Below the pieces are notes generated by a model. That model saw only the letters and a list, made by a program, of their open reading frames with translations. It made no database searches and had not been told where the DNA came from. A stretch of DNA of 64,000 bases from Azospirillaceae bacterium (GTDB taxonomy: Bacteria; Pseudomonadota; Alphaproteobacteria; Azospirillales; Azospirillaceae), in the NCBI GenBank assembly GCA_035645145.1, contig DASQNC010000016.1, forward strand, positions 186,001 to 250,000, given 5' to 3'. The translations under genes were made by a program, and so were the position numbers. Positions 1 through 8,357 of the stretch are shown here, one piece after another. The first letter of the stretch is position 1. Every line of letters begins with the position of its first letter.

Positions 1-1
1 G

Positions 2-298
2 CCCCGTCCCGGCACCCCCGCGGCCCGCATGCCCCAGGTGCCGGGGGATGTGGTCAAGGCCCGGGCGGCCCGCCTGCGCGCCAAGGGCGAGGCCGCGCTC
101 GGCGCATTCCTGGCCGGCCGTGTCGGATCCAATGCCGAGGTGTTGGTGGAGAAGCCCGGCCTGGGCCGCAGCGAGCATTACGCCGAAGTCGCCCTGGACC
201 CGTCGGCACCGGCTGGCGCATTGATCCATACCCGCATCGTCGGCGTCGAGGGCGGACGTTTGCTTGGCGCCCCGCAAGCCGTGACACCCCCATGCTGA
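2..298 (+). CDS. mtaB: tRNA t6A37 methylthiotransferase MtaB, C-terminal part
   Basis: The 5' end lies outside the window; 98 codons plus the stop remain. MtaB is a radical-SAM enzyme that adds a methylthio group to N6-threonylcarbamoyladenosine at position 37 of tRNAs reading ANN codons. The visible part starts in the conserved end of the radical-SAM barrel (a FSPRPGTPAARM-type stretch, from PRPGTPAARMPQVPG) and continues into the small TRAM RNA-binding domain. The radical-SAM cysteines are not in the window. The gene overlaps ftsY by seven bases (ATGCTGA), an order common in alphaproteobacteria, so translation of the two is probably coupled. The family assignment rests on this C-terminal signature and the neighbour. 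Confidence 0.85.
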   Translation, partial: PRPGTPAARMPQVPGDVVKARAARLRAKGEAALGAFLAGRVGSNAEVLVEKPGLGRSEHYAEVALDPSAPAGALIHTRIVGVEGGRLLGAPQAVTPPC

Positions 299-1545
299 AC
301 TGGTTCCGCCGCAAGAAACCCGACGGGAAACCCGGCGACGACGCCGGCACCGCAACCGAAGCGCCCCCCGCCGCCCCGGACGTGGTTCCGGCCCCGGTGC
401 CGCCCCCGGCACCACTGCCCGGGCTGGATCCGCCCCTGGCCGAAACGGTCGACATCGAAGCGGAGCAGGAGGCACTCGAGGCGCTTGCGCCACCGCCCGC
501 CCCGCCGGCCGACCTGTCCGAGCCGGAGGTTGCGGCGCGCGTCCCGGACCAGGCCCCCGGATCCGGCACGGCACCGGACACGTCCGAGCCCGACGGGACC
601 GAGCCCGCGCCGCCTCCCGAGACGACCCGGAGGAGCTGGTTCGCGCGGATGCGCGAGGGGTTGGCGAAATCCACCCAGCGCCTGTCCGACGGCATCGGCG
701 GCATCTTCACCAAACGCAAGCTGGACGACGAGACGCTGGAGGAGCTGGAGGAGCTGCTGATCCAGGCGGACCTCGGCCCCACCATGGCCGGCCGCGTCGC
801 CGCCGAACTGGCCCGCACCCGCTTCGGCAAGGAGGTGACCCCGGAGGAGGTGCGCACGGCATTGGCCGAGGACATCGCCAAGACCCTGGCCCCCGTCGCC
901 CGGCCCCTGACGATCAACCCGGCCCGCAAGCCGTTCGTGGTGCTGGTGGTGGGCGTCAACGGCACCGGCAAGACGACCACCATCGGCAAGATCGCCCGGC
1001 AGCTGCGCGACGAGGGCAAGACCGTCTGGCTGGCGGCCGGCGACACGTTCCGCGCCGCGGCGGTGCAGCAGCTTCAGATCTGGGGGCAGCGCACCGGGTG
1101 CCATGTGATCGCGCGGGGCCAGAACGCGGACCCGGCGGGCTTGGCATACGACGCGGTCGAACAGGCGCGGGCGGCCGGTGCCGACGTGCTGCTGATCGAC
1201 ACCGCCGGACGCCTGCACAACAAGGACGCCCTGATGCAGGAGTTGCAGAAGGTCGTACGCGTGATCCGCAAGGTGGATCCGGAAGCGCCGCACGCCACGC
1301 TGCTGACGCTCGATGCCACCACCGGGCAGAACGCGATCAACCAAGTCCAGGTCTTCCGCGACATGGTGGACGTGTCGGGCCTCGTGGTCACCAAACTGGA
1401 CGGCTCGGCAAAGGGCGGGGTCGTCGTGGCGCTCGCCGACAAGTTCAAGCTGCCCGTCCACATGATCGGCGTCGGCGAGGGGGCCGAGGACCTCCGCCCG
1501 TTCGACGCCCAGGATTTTGCCCGGTCACTGGTCGGACTAAGGTGA
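292..1545 (+). CDS. ftsY: Signal recognition particle receptor FtsY
   Basis: 417 residues. FtsY is the SRP receptor GTPase that docks ribosome-nascent-chain complexes at the inner membrane. The first ~110 residues form a proline- and acid-rich A domain of low complexity; the NG GTPase core follows. The P-loop GVNGTGKTTT is near residue 220, the DTAGRLHNK G3 motif near 302 and the TKLDGSAKGG G4/closing motif near 366. The length is in the usual range for FtsY proteins with an extended A domain. The start overlaps the mtaB stop. No unusual residues were seen in the GTPase motifs. Confidence 0.97.
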   Translation: MLNWFRRKKPDGKPGDDAGTATEAPPAAPDVVPAPVPPPAPLPGLDPPLAETVDIEAEQEALEALAPPPAPPADLSEPEVAARVPDQAPGSGTAPDTSEPDGTEPAPPPETTRRSWFARMREGLAKSTQRLSDGIGGIFTKRKLDDETLEELEELLIQADLGPTMAGRVAAELARTRFGKEVTPEEVRTALAEDIAKTLAPVARPLTINPARKPFVVLVVGVNGTGKTTTIGKIARQLRDEGKTVWLAAGDTFRAAAVQQLQIWGQRTGCHVIARGQNADPAGLAYDAVEQARAAGADVLLIDTAGRLHNKDALMQELQKVVRVIRKVDPEAPHATLLTLDATTGQNAINQVQVFRDMVDVSGLVVTKLDGSAKGGVVVALADKFKLPVHMIGVGEGAEDLRPFDAQDFARSLVGLR

Positions 1546-1549
1546 CGTC

Positions 1550-3049
1550 ATGAACAGCCCCGGCGACATTCCGGCACCCGAGCGATTCTCCGATCCGGAC
1601 GCCGCCCTGGCGCAGGTGCGGCGGATCTACGAGGAGAACTGCGCCTACCTGCGCCAGTGCTTCCAGGATTTCGCCCACGGGCGGGAATTCCCCGGCCGCG
1701 TCAGCCGCACCTATCCCTACGTCGCCATCGAAACCTCGACCTCCACGCGGGTGGATGGCCGCCTGTCCTACGGGTTCGTGCCGGGCCCTGGACGGTACCG
1801 GACCACCATCACCCGCCCGGACCTCTATGCGCCCTATCTGCGCCACCAGTTCGAGCAGCTCCTGCGCAACCACAATGCCCCGCTTGAGGTCGGCGTCAGC
1901 GAAAGCCCGATCCCGATCCACTTCGCATTCCCGGAAGGACTGCACGTGGAAGGCGGGCTCGATCCGGGGCGGCTGAGGCGGCTGCGCGACGTGTTCGACG
2001 TGCCCGACCTGGAGCATATGGACGATGCCATCGTGAACGGCACGTTCGAAGTGCCGCCGGGCGAGGCGGAGCCGCTGGCCCTGTTCACCGCGGCCCGCAC
2101 GGATTACAGCCTGCACCGGCTGCGGCACTACACGGCCACGAACCCGGAGCATTTCCAGAACTACATCCTGTTCACCAACTACCAGTTCTACGTGGACGAG
2201 TTCGTGCGCATCGGACACGAGCTGATGTCCAAAGCCGGCCACCCGGCCAGCCGCGCCTACCGTAGCGGGTACACGGCCTTCGTCGAGCCGGGCGGCTACA
2301 CCATCCCCAATGCCAACCTCGGCGACGGCACCCCGTTCGGCAGCCGGGCCGCACGCCTGCCGCAGATGCCCGCGTACCACCTGATGCGGGAGGACCACGG
2401 CGGCATCACCCTGGTCAACATCGGCGTGGGACCGTCCAACGCGAAGACGATCACGGACCATCTGGCCGTCCTGCGCCCCCACGCCTGGATCATGCTGGGC
2501 CATTGCGCCGGCCTCCGGAACACCCAGCGCCTGGGCGACTATGTGCTGGCCCACGCCTATGTCCGCGAGGACCACGTCCTGGACGCCGACCTGCCGCTGT
2601 GGGTTCCGATCCCGGCCCTGGCGGAGATCCAGCAGGCGCTTCAGAAGGCGGTGGAGCAGGTGACCGGCCTGTCCGGCTACGACCTGAAGTCCATCATGCG
2701 CACCGGCACGGTGGCCACCATCGACAACCGGAACTGGGAACTGCGCGACCATCGGGAACCGGTGCAGCGCTTCAGCCAGAGCCGTGCCATCGCGCTCGAC
2801 ATGGAAAGCGCCACCATCGCCGCCAACGGCTTCCGCTTCCGCGTCCCCTACGGGACGCTGCTGTGCGTCTCGGACAAGCCGCTGCACGGCGAGATCAAGC
2901 TGCCGGGCATGGCCGACCGCTTCTACCGCGAGCGCGTGGACCAGCACCTGAAGATCGGCATCCTGACCATGGAGCTTCTGCGCGACATGGGCCTGGAACG
3001 CCTGCACAGCCGCAAGCTCCGCAGCTTCCACGAGGCCGCGTTCCAGTGA
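1550..3049 (+). CDS. amn: AMP nucleosidase
   Basis: 499 residues, close to the ~484 of the E. coli enzyme. Amn hydrolyses AMP to adenine and ribose 5-phosphate and so trims the adenylate pool. The N-terminal part (to about residue 180) is the Amn-specific domain. The C-terminal part is the nucleoside-phosphorylase-like catalytic fold, with the ALDMESATIAANGF segment near residue 415 and a C-terminal ERVDQHLKIGILTMELLR helix. The ATG lies four bases after the ftsY stop, suggesting cotranscription, although no functional link to protein targeting is apparent. Its stop overlaps the next start as GTGA. Confidence 0.95.
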   Translation: MNSPGDIPAPERFSDPDAALAQVRRIYEENCAYLRQCFQDFAHGREFPGRVSRTYPYVAIETSTSTRVDGRLSYGFVPGPGRYRTTITRPDLYAPYLRHQFEQLLRNHNAPLEVGVSESPIPIHFAFPEGLHVEGGLDPGRLRRLRDVFDVPDLEHMDDAIVNGTFEVPPGEAEPLALFTAARTDYSLHRLRHYTATNPEHFQNYILFTNYQFYVDEFVRIGHELMSKAGHPASRAYRSGYTAFVEPGGYTIPNANLGDGTPFGSRAARLPQMPAYHLMREDHGGITLVNIGVGPSNAKTITDHLAVLRPHAWIMLGHCAGLRNTQRLGDYVLAHAYVREDHVLDADLPLWVPIPALAEIQQALQKAVEQVTGLSGYDLKSIMRTGTVATIDNRNWELRDHREPVQRFSQSRAIALDMESATIAANGFRFRVPYGTLLCVSDKPLHGEIKLPGMADRFYRERVDQHLKIGILTMELLRDMGLERLHSRKLRSFHEAAFQ

Positions 3050-3786
3050 CCGACGGCCCGGCGCCGCTCGCACCGCCACCGGCACCCGCACTGACGCCGG
3101 AGGCCTTGCGCGCCCGCGTGCTCCACATGGACGAGGACGTGGTCGTCATCGACAAGCCGACCGGCCTTCCGGTGCACAAGGGCACCAAGGTGCAGGACCA
3201 TCTTGAGATGTTCCTGCCCGCCCTGATGGACGGGCAGCCGGAGCCGCCGCGCTTGGCCCACCGGCTGGACAAGGCCACCAGCGGCTGCCTGGCCCTGGGC
3301 CGGCACCCCGCCGCCAGCAGTGCGCTGGGCAAGCATTTCATGGCCGGCCGGGTCGAAAAGCTCTACTGGGCCGTGGTCCGCGACGGCCCGGCCGCCGACA
3401 CCGGCCGGATCGACGCGCCGTTGCGGAAGGTGCAGGGACCGACCGGCGCCCTGGTGGTCGCACACCCCGATGGCAAGCCGGCCACGACCGAGTGGCGCGT
3501 CCTGGGCCGGGGCGGCGGCCTGGCGTGGTTGGCGCTGGAGCCGCGGACCGGACGCATGCACCAGCTCCGCGCCCACTTGGCATTGGCCGGATTCCCGATC
3601 CTCGGCGACCCCATCTACGGACCGGAGCGTCCGGCGCCCTGCCCGCTGCACCTGCACGCCCGGCGCATCGCCCTGCCCCCGGTCCGGCACAACGGGCCGC
3701 CGATCACGGCCGAAGCGCCGTTGCCGCCGCACATGGCCACCACCCTGGCGGCCGCGGGTCTCCCCCTGGACGCGGCGGTCCGGTAG
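3046..3786 (+). CDS. RluA-family RNA pseudouridine synthase
   Basis: 246 residues from a GTG that overlaps the amn stop. The catalytic motif HRLDKATSGCLALGR places the essential Asp near residue 75; later the protein carries EPRTGRMHQLRAHLA and GDPIYG, both typical of the RluA/YqcB-type fold. It lacks an N-terminal S4 domain, so it is a short form such as TruC or RluA. The target nucleotide in rRNA or tRNA cannot be read from the sequence. An in-frame reading extends far upstream inside amn but is only a shadow; homology begins at about residue 20 of the GTG-initiated product. Confidence 0.88.
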   Translation: MTDGPAPLAPPPAPALTPEALRARVLHMDEDVVVIDKPTGLPVHKGTKVQDHLEMFLPALMDGQPEPPRLAHRLDKATSGCLALGRHPAASSALGKHFMAGRVEKLYWAVVRDGPAADTGRIDAPLRKVQGPTGALVVAHPDGKPATTEWRVLGRGGGLAWLALEPRTGRMHQLRAHLALAGFPILGDPIYGPERPAPCPLHLHARRIALPPVRHNGPPITAEAPLPPHMATTLAAAGLPLDAAVR

Positions 3787-3869
3787 GCCCAAGATGTCCC
3801 ATATCCCCCCCCCTCAAAAGCCGGCGGGGCCGGGGCCATATAAACGGCATGGATAAGCTGGAGCGTCAT

Positions 3870-4886
3870 ATGCACCGTCCTTCGGTCCGCCCCAAACGCA
3901 GGCTCTACAAGGCCGCCGCCGTCGCACTCGCGGCCGCGATCGCCGTCGCCCCGAGCTTGGCCGACGCACGCGCCGGCGGTGGTCGCAGCGCGGGCAGCCG
4001 CGGCACCAACACCTACTCGGCCCCCCCGGCCACATCCACCGCCCCCCGCGCCGCACAGCCGATGGAGCGGTCGGCCACCCCGCAGACCGCCCGCCCGGCC
4101 CAGCCCGGTTTCAACCAACCGTCCCCGGCGGCCCGCCCGGGCGGCCTGTTCAGCCGCGGCTTCGGCGGCGCGCTGCTGGGCGGCCTGATCGGCGCCGGCC
4201 TGTTCGGCCTGCTGTTCGGCCACGGCCTGTTCGGCGGGATGATGGGCTTCGGTTCGATCCTGGGCCTGCTGCTGCAACTGGCGTTGATCGGCGGTCTGGT
4301 CTGGCTGGCGGTGTCGTTCTTCCGCCGCCGCCAGCAGCCCGTGCCCGCCGGCGGCCCCGCCCTCGGCGGCGCCTCCTATGGCCGCACCGACTACGCCGCG
4401 GAGCCCCGCCATGGCTACGACGTGCGCAGTCCCGGCATGGCCGCCGGCACGGCCTATGGCGCCGCGCCCGTGCCGCAAAGCCCGGTCGCGGTCGTGAAGG
4501 AGGACTACGACGCCTTCGAACGGCTGTTGTCCGAAGTCCAGGATGCCTGGAGCCGTGGCGACAGGGCGGCGCTGAGCCGCAGTCTGACGCCCGAAATGGC
4601 GGGGTACTTCGAGGACGAGCTTGCGGCGAACACCCGCCGTGGCCTGTCCAACCGCGTGGAGCAGGTCCGGTTGCTGCAAGGTGACTTGGCCGAAGCCTGG
4701 CGTGAAGGCAACCTCGAATACGCCACCGTCGCCATGCGCTTCGCGGCCCATGACTACATGGTGGAGACCGCGACCGGACGCGTGGTGGAAGGCGACCCGG
4801 CCCGCCCGGTGGAGGCGGTCGAGGTCTGGACCTTCGTCCGCCCGGTCGGCGGCGCTTGGCAGCTGTCCGCGATCCAGCAGGCCTGA
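3870..4886 (+). CDS. Tim44-domain exported/membrane protein
   Basis: 338 residues. An Arg/Lys-rich N-terminus and hydrophobic stretch ending ALADARA form a signal peptide or anchor. A Pro/Ala/Ser-rich linker, a Gly-rich hydrophobic segment (about residues 95-155, likely one or two membrane spans) and a C-terminal Tim44/NTF2-like domain (about 205-338) follow. Family members in alphaproteobacteria are membrane proteins of uncertain role; some relate to the mitochondrial import motor subunit Tim44. The ATG at 3870 has GGAG six bases upstream; an in-frame ATG at 3849 has no clear ribosome-binding site. A strong terminator follows. Confidence 0.8.
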   Translation: MHRPSVRPKRRLYKAAAVALAAAIAVAPSLADARAGGGRSAGSRGTNTYSAPPATSTAPRAAQPMERSATPQTARPAQPGFNQPSPAARPGGLFSRGFGGALLGGLIGAGLFGLLFGHGLFGGMMGFGSILGLLLQLALIGGLVWLAVSFFRRRQQPVPAGGPALGGASYGRTDYAAEPRHGYDVRSPGMAAGTAYGAAPVPQSPVAVVKEDYDAFERLLSEVQDAWSRGDRAALSRSLTPEMAGYFEDELAANTRRGLSNRVEQVRLLQGDLAEAWREGNLEYATVAMRFAAHDYMVETATGRVVEGDPARPVEAVEVWTFVRPVGGAWQLSAIQQA

Positions 4887-4897
4887 CGACCCGCTTG

Positions 4898-4934
4898 CCC
4901 CTCCTCCCCATTGGGGGAGGAGGGGCGGCCTTTT
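4898..4934 (+). terminator. Hairpin terminator after the Tim44 gene, probably bidirectional
   Basis: A perfect 12-bp inverted repeat (arms 4898-4909 and 4914-4925, loop ATTG) is followed by CGGCCTTTTA. It sits between two convergent genes, and the stop of the minus-strand phosphatase lies in its T-run. Confidence 0.8.
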
Positions 4935-6048
4935 ATCGCCCGTCCGATGGACCCTGGCCCGTCAGCTCGGCCAGCCCGATCGAGGTTTGCAGGACGGCCG
5001 CGCCATCCATCCCGCGCACCGACAGGGTGACGGTGCCAGCGGCCCAGTCCACGTCCACGGTGCCGAAGTTCTCGTCCCGGTAGGCATCGCCCAGGCGGTT
5101 CGGGCCGGTGATCTCGTTCCGTCCGCCACCGGCGTGGCTGATGCCGCTGCTGGTGACATCCAGCATCGGATAGGGCGTTCCGGTCGTCTCCCGGTAAAGC
5201 CCCCCAAGGTGCCGGTCGCCGGACAGGAAGACGACGCCGTTCGCCCCGGTTTCCCGGATCAGATCGAACAGCCGTTGCCGTTCGCGCGGGAAATTGCCCC
5301 AGCGCTCCCACCCGTGGCCTTCGGCCAAGACCTGCACGGACGAGACCACAAGGCGCAGTTCGGCCGGCTGGCGGAGCTGCTCGGCCAGCCATAGCCATTG
5401 CACCTCGCCCAGCATGGTTTTTGCGGGGTCCGGATCGGGGACATAGCGCTCCTTGCCCGGTGCACCGGACTGATCGGTCGGGGCCAGGGGCGACCGGAAC
5501 CAGCGCGTGTCGAGCAGGATCACCTGCACCCGCGCCCCCTCCGGTCCGAAGATCCGGGCATGGTACAAGCCGTCGCGACCGCGCCGCGGATCGTCCGCCG
5601 CCAGCCTCCAGAAATCCATGAACAGGGCCTTGGCCTCGGCGCGGAACGGGTGGTCGGCCCCGCCGTCGTTCAAACCGAAGTCGTGGTCGTCCCAGACCGC
5701 CATGATCTCCGCGGCCTCGCGCATCCGCCGGATCCCGTCCACGCGGGCCGCATCCGTGTAGGCGCGGCGCAGCTTTCCCAACCGGGGCGTCAGTTTTTCC
5801 CGCCGCACCGATCCGTAGACATTGTCGCCGGCGAAGATGAACAGCTCCGGCTTGTAGGCGAGGACGGCCTGCCAAATGGGCTGCGGCCTTTCCTGGTCGG
5901 CACAGGATCCAAAGGCGATCCGCGTCAGGGGAACCGGCGCCGGCTGCGCAAGCACCTGTTGGGCGGAAGCCGGGCCGCCCGAAAGCAGCAGGGCCAGCAG
6001 GGTCGAACCGATGGCCAGCGCACGGGCAAGAGGTGGGGGGCGGGCCAA
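4933..6048 (-). CDS. PhoD-like alkaline phosphatase/phosphodiesterase, exported
   Basis: 371 residues from a TTG start. Metal-binding motifs of the PhoD-like metallophosphatase family are present in order: AFGSCADQ, FAGDNVYG, WDDHDFG, and a late LSGDRHLGGLY. The N-terminus from this start is a normal signal peptide (Arg, then ALAIGSTLLALLLSGGPASA), so it is periplasmic or surface-bound. The TTG has AGGAG eight bases upstream. An in-frame ATG at 6123 would add 25 residues before the signal peptide and overlap the upstream gene by 50 bases, so it is less likely. The substrate is unknown; relatives hydrolyse phosphodiesters or phospholipids. Confidence 0.85.
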   Translation of the reverse strand: MARPPPLARALAIGSTLLALLLSGGPASAQQVLAQPAPVPLTRIAFGSCADQERPQPIWQAVLAYKPELFIFAGDNVYGSVRREKLTPRLGKLRRAYTDAARVDGIRRMREAAEIMAVWDDHDFGLNDGGADHPFRAEAKALFMDFWRLAADDPRRGRDGLYHARIFGPEGARVQVILLDTRWFRSPLAPTDQSGAPGKERYVPDPDPAKTMLGEVQWLWLAEQLRQPAELRLVVSSVQVLAEGHGWERWGNFPRERQRLFDLIRETGANGVVFLSGDRHLGGLYRETTGTPYPMLDVTSSGISHAGGGRNEITGPNRLGDAYRDENFGTVDVDWAAGTVTLSVRGMDGAAVLQTSIGLAELTGQGPSDGR

Positions 6049-6073
6049 GACGGGCGCTCCTGTTCGGGACGGA

Positions 6074-6649
6074 TCAGAGCAGGGCGATCGCCCAGTTCTG
6101 GACGAAGGCGGCCAGAAGGACATCCAGAACCACCAGCCCGAACGACACGGGCCCCGGCAACTCCAGTGCCTCGCGGGCGATGAACCAGTGGTAGACCAGC
6201 ACCAGGAAGCCGAACAGCGTCAGCAGCCAGTCGCCCATGGCCTCGGGCACCAGACCACCGCCGACCGCGGCCACCAACGGCAGCCAAAGGACGGCCTGTG
6301 GAACAACGAACCAGTTGTACGCGGTGAGATAACCCGTGTACCGGCCGGCACGGTCGAGCCGTTCGGCCACATACCAGGCGGCCAGCGGGTAAAGCGTCCA
6401 GCCGATGACATAGGCGACGGCCTCCACCAGCAGGAATTCCGCGAACCCGACCTCGCCGAGGATGCCCCACATCTGCAGCATGGAGATCAGCAGGAACGCG
6501 GGGAACAGCACCGGCGCCAGCCAGAACGACCGCATCGCACCGGCGGCCGACGCATCGAAGAAAGCCAGCCCCGACCGGTCGAACCGCAGCAGGCGGAACA
6601 CGCCGTGGACGCCGTACGCCGCTTCCCGGATCGTGGGGGGACCCAGCAT
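6074..6649 (-). CDS. Conserved membrane protein of unknown function
   Basis: 191 residues with about five hydrophobic segments (near residues 38-58, 66-92, 105-130, 136-155 and 168-190). The pattern resembles small Yip1-like or DUF inner-membrane proteins, but I do not recognise a specific family. It begins five bases after the dapE stop, on the same strand, so it is probably cotranscribed with dapE. No catalytic motif was seen. A role cannot be assigned from sequence. Confidence 0.75.
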   Translation of the reverse strand: MLGPPTIREAAYGVHGVFRLLRFDRSGLAFFDASAAGAMRSFWLAPVLFPAFLLISMLQMWGILGEVGFAEFLLVEAVAYVIGWTLYPLAAWYVAERLDRAGRYTGYLTAYNWFVVPQAVLWLPLVAAVGGGLVPEAMGDWLLTLFGFLVLVYHWFIAREALELPGPVSFGLVVLDVLLAAFVQNWAIALL

Positions 6650-6654
6650 GGGGA

Positions 6655-7809
6655 TCAGGCGGCCTGCGGGCGGAAATAGCCTTCGAGGACCCGGAGGTAG
6701 ATCCGCGTCAGCCGCTCCAGATCCGCGACGGCCTGGTTCTCATCCACCTTGTGCATGGACTGGCCGACGCCACCGAACTCCACCACCGGGCAGTGGTCCT
6801 TGATGAAACGGGCATCCGATGTGCCGCCCGAAGTGCTGAGCACCGGCCGGCGGCCGGTCACATCCTGCACGGCCCTGGCCACCGTTTCCACCCAGGGCCC
6901 GGGTTCCGTCAGGAAGGCGTCCCCGCTGGCTTCCCACCGGATCTCGTAGGCGCCGCCGACGGTGTCCAGCCTTTCCACGACCCAGCGCTTCAGGCTGTCG
7001 GCGGTGTGCAGGCTGTTGTAACGGATGTTGAACACCGCCCGGCCTTCCGAAGGAACGAGATTGGTCGCGGTGTTGCCCACGTCGATGGTGGTGATCTGGA
7101 GCGAGGACGGTTCGAAATGCGCGTTCCCGCTGTCGAGCGGGGCGGCGGCCAAGGCGGTGAGCATCCGCGCCAGCCGGGGCAGCGGATTGTCCGCCAGATG
7201 CGGATAGGCCACATGGCCCTGCCGTCCGAGCACGGTCAGGAAGCCCGTCAGGCTGCCGCGCCGTCCGATCTTCATCATTTCCCCGAGTTGGGTCGGGTTC
7301 GTGGGCTCGCCGACAAGGCAGACGTCCATCCGCTCGCCCCGGTCGGACATCCATTTCAGGACCTGCCGGGTGCCGTTGACGGCGGGACCTTCCTCGTCGC
7401 CCGTGATCAGCAGGCTGATGGAGCCATCGGGCGGGCCATGGCGGTCCAGGAAGGCGCCGACGGCCGCCACGAAACAGGCGACGCCCCCCTTCATGTCCGC
7501 CGCGCCGCGGCCATAGACCCTGCCGCCCACGATGTCCCCACCGAACGGGTCCACGGTCCAGCCCTCACGCGGTCCGGGCGGGACGACGTCGGTGTGGCCC
7601 GCGAAGCAGAGGTTGGGGCCGGCCGTTCCCAGCCGTGCGTACAGGTTTTCGACCGAATCGGTCCCCGGTGCCTCGAACCGCAGCCGGTGGCAGTCGAACC
7701 CCAACGGCCGCAACGCATCCTCCAGCACCGCCAGGGCCCCCGCATCGGCGGGCGTGACGCTGGCGCAGCGGACAAGCGTCTGGGTCAGGGCAACGGGATC
7801 GAGGGGCAT
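6655..7809 (-). CDS. dapE: Succinyl-diaminopimelate desuccinylase
   Basis: 384 residues. DapE is an M20-family di-zinc hydrolase that removes succinate from N-succinyl-LL-diaminopimelate in lysine and cell-wall precursor synthesis. The first metal ligand lies in [12 protein letters not shown], the bridging Asp in [10 protein letters not shown] and the catalytic Glu pair in [15 protein letters not shown]. The C-terminal HKVDE motif is present. Length matches the family (~375-385). dapD, the preceding succinylase-pathway step, lies about 3 kb away at 10.8-11.6 kb, so the pathway is split. Its upstream region holds three 16-bp tandem repeats. Confidence 0.96.
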   Translation of the reverse strand: MPLDPVALTQTLVRCASVTPADAGALAVLEDALRPLGFDCHRLRFEAPGTDSVENLYARLGTAGPNLCFAGHTDVVPPGPREGWTVDPFGGDIVGGRVYGRGAADMKGGVACFVAAVGAFLDRHGPPDGSISLLITGDEEGPAVNGTRQVLKWMSDRGERMDVCLVGEPTNPTQLGEMMKIGRRGSLTGFLTVLGRQGHVAYPHLADNPLPRLARMLTALAAAPLDSGNAHFEPSSLQITTIDVGNTATNLVPSEGRAVFNIRYNSLHTADSLKRWVVERLDTVGGAYEIRWEASGDAFLTEPGPWVETVARAVQDVTGRRPVLSTSGGTSDARFIKDHCPVVEFGGVGQSMHKVDENQAVADLERLTRIYLRVLEGYFRPQAA

Positions 7810-7879
7810 AAACAGGACTCCTCGCAGGGCCGGCGGCCTCGCCGACCGCGTGGATCAGCGGTACCCGTAGCGGTTCCCG

Positions 7880-7927
7880 TTTGCAACCGCCCTGCTTTGC
7901 AAACACCCGGCTTTGCAAACACCCTGC
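7880..7927. repeat. Three tandem 16-bp repeats upstream of dapE
   Basis: Units begin at 7880, 7896 and 7912, each with TTTGCAA and ending CCCTGC or CCCGGC. Units 2 and 3 match at 15 of 16 bases; unit 1 is more diverged. Units 2 and 3 contain the palindrome TTTGCAAA. The array lies 71-118 bases upstream of the dapE start, in the gap between dapE and bfd. The rest of the gap (7810-7958) shows no gene. Confidence 0.85.
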
Positions 7928-7958
7928 GGCCCGACGGACCGTCGCCCCCTCGGCGCGG

Positions 7959-8186
7959 CTATTCCGCCGCGCATGCGGTGGCCGACGGGCGGTTCCCGGA
8001 CGGCGCATTGGCGGCAAGGCTTTGGCGCATGCGGTCCAGGATTTCCGGGGTGCACCTGCCGCATTTCGCCCGGCACCCCATGGCGGCATAAACGTCGGCG
8101 ACACGCACGGAAGCCTCCGTGCACACCGCCGCAATGGCGGTCGCCACATGCCGGTCGTTCTTGGCGTTGCAGATGCACACCCACAT
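7959..8186 (-). CDS. bfd: Bacterioferritin-associated ferredoxin (Bfd)
   Basis: 75 residues. Bfd is a [2Fe-2S] ferredoxin that delivers electrons to bacterioferritin to release stored iron. Cluster cysteines are C4 and C6 (MWVCIC) and C42 and C45 (KCGRC); an additional C38 lies close by. The first ~55 residues cover the whole BFD domain; the last 20 residues are an Ala/Pro/Ser-rich tail. It is divergent from bfr across a short region containing a Fur-like box, so both are likely under iron control. A longer in-frame reading upstream exists but homology starts at this Met. Confidence 0.92.
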   Translation of the reverse strand: MWVCICNAKNDRHVATAIAAVCTEASVRVADVYAAMGCRAKCGRCTPEILDRMRQSLAANAPSGNRPSATACAAE

Positions 8187-8237
8187 GGCCGAGCCAGCCC
8201 CCTTCCGGTGCCGTCCCCAAGCCCGGCCACCTGAGGG

Positions 8238-8256
8238 GATATTGATACTCATTCTC
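8238..8256. promoter_or_regulatory. Fur-box-like operator between bfd and bfr
   Basis: GATATTGATACTCATTCTC matches the 19-bp Fur consensus at 16 positions. It also fits the TGA-N9-TCA pattern of RirA iron-responsive operators. It lies 52 bases upstream of bfd and 102 upstream of bfr. Which regulator binds is not known. Confidence 0.7.
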
Positions 8257-8357
8257 AAACAGCCAGTTAATGCGACGTCTTGCCCGATGCCGCAGGTCCG
8301 GCCAAGGTTACGACGCAACCGCTTGGTTCCGGCACGGCCGGGAGGGGGAGGAAAGGC

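Noticed and set aside
178-1461. Many long open frames antisense to real genes (for example opposite ftsY, pgk and lepA)
   Set aside because: High GC leaves few stop codons; these frames have Arg/Pro/Gly-skewed translations and no homology signatures.
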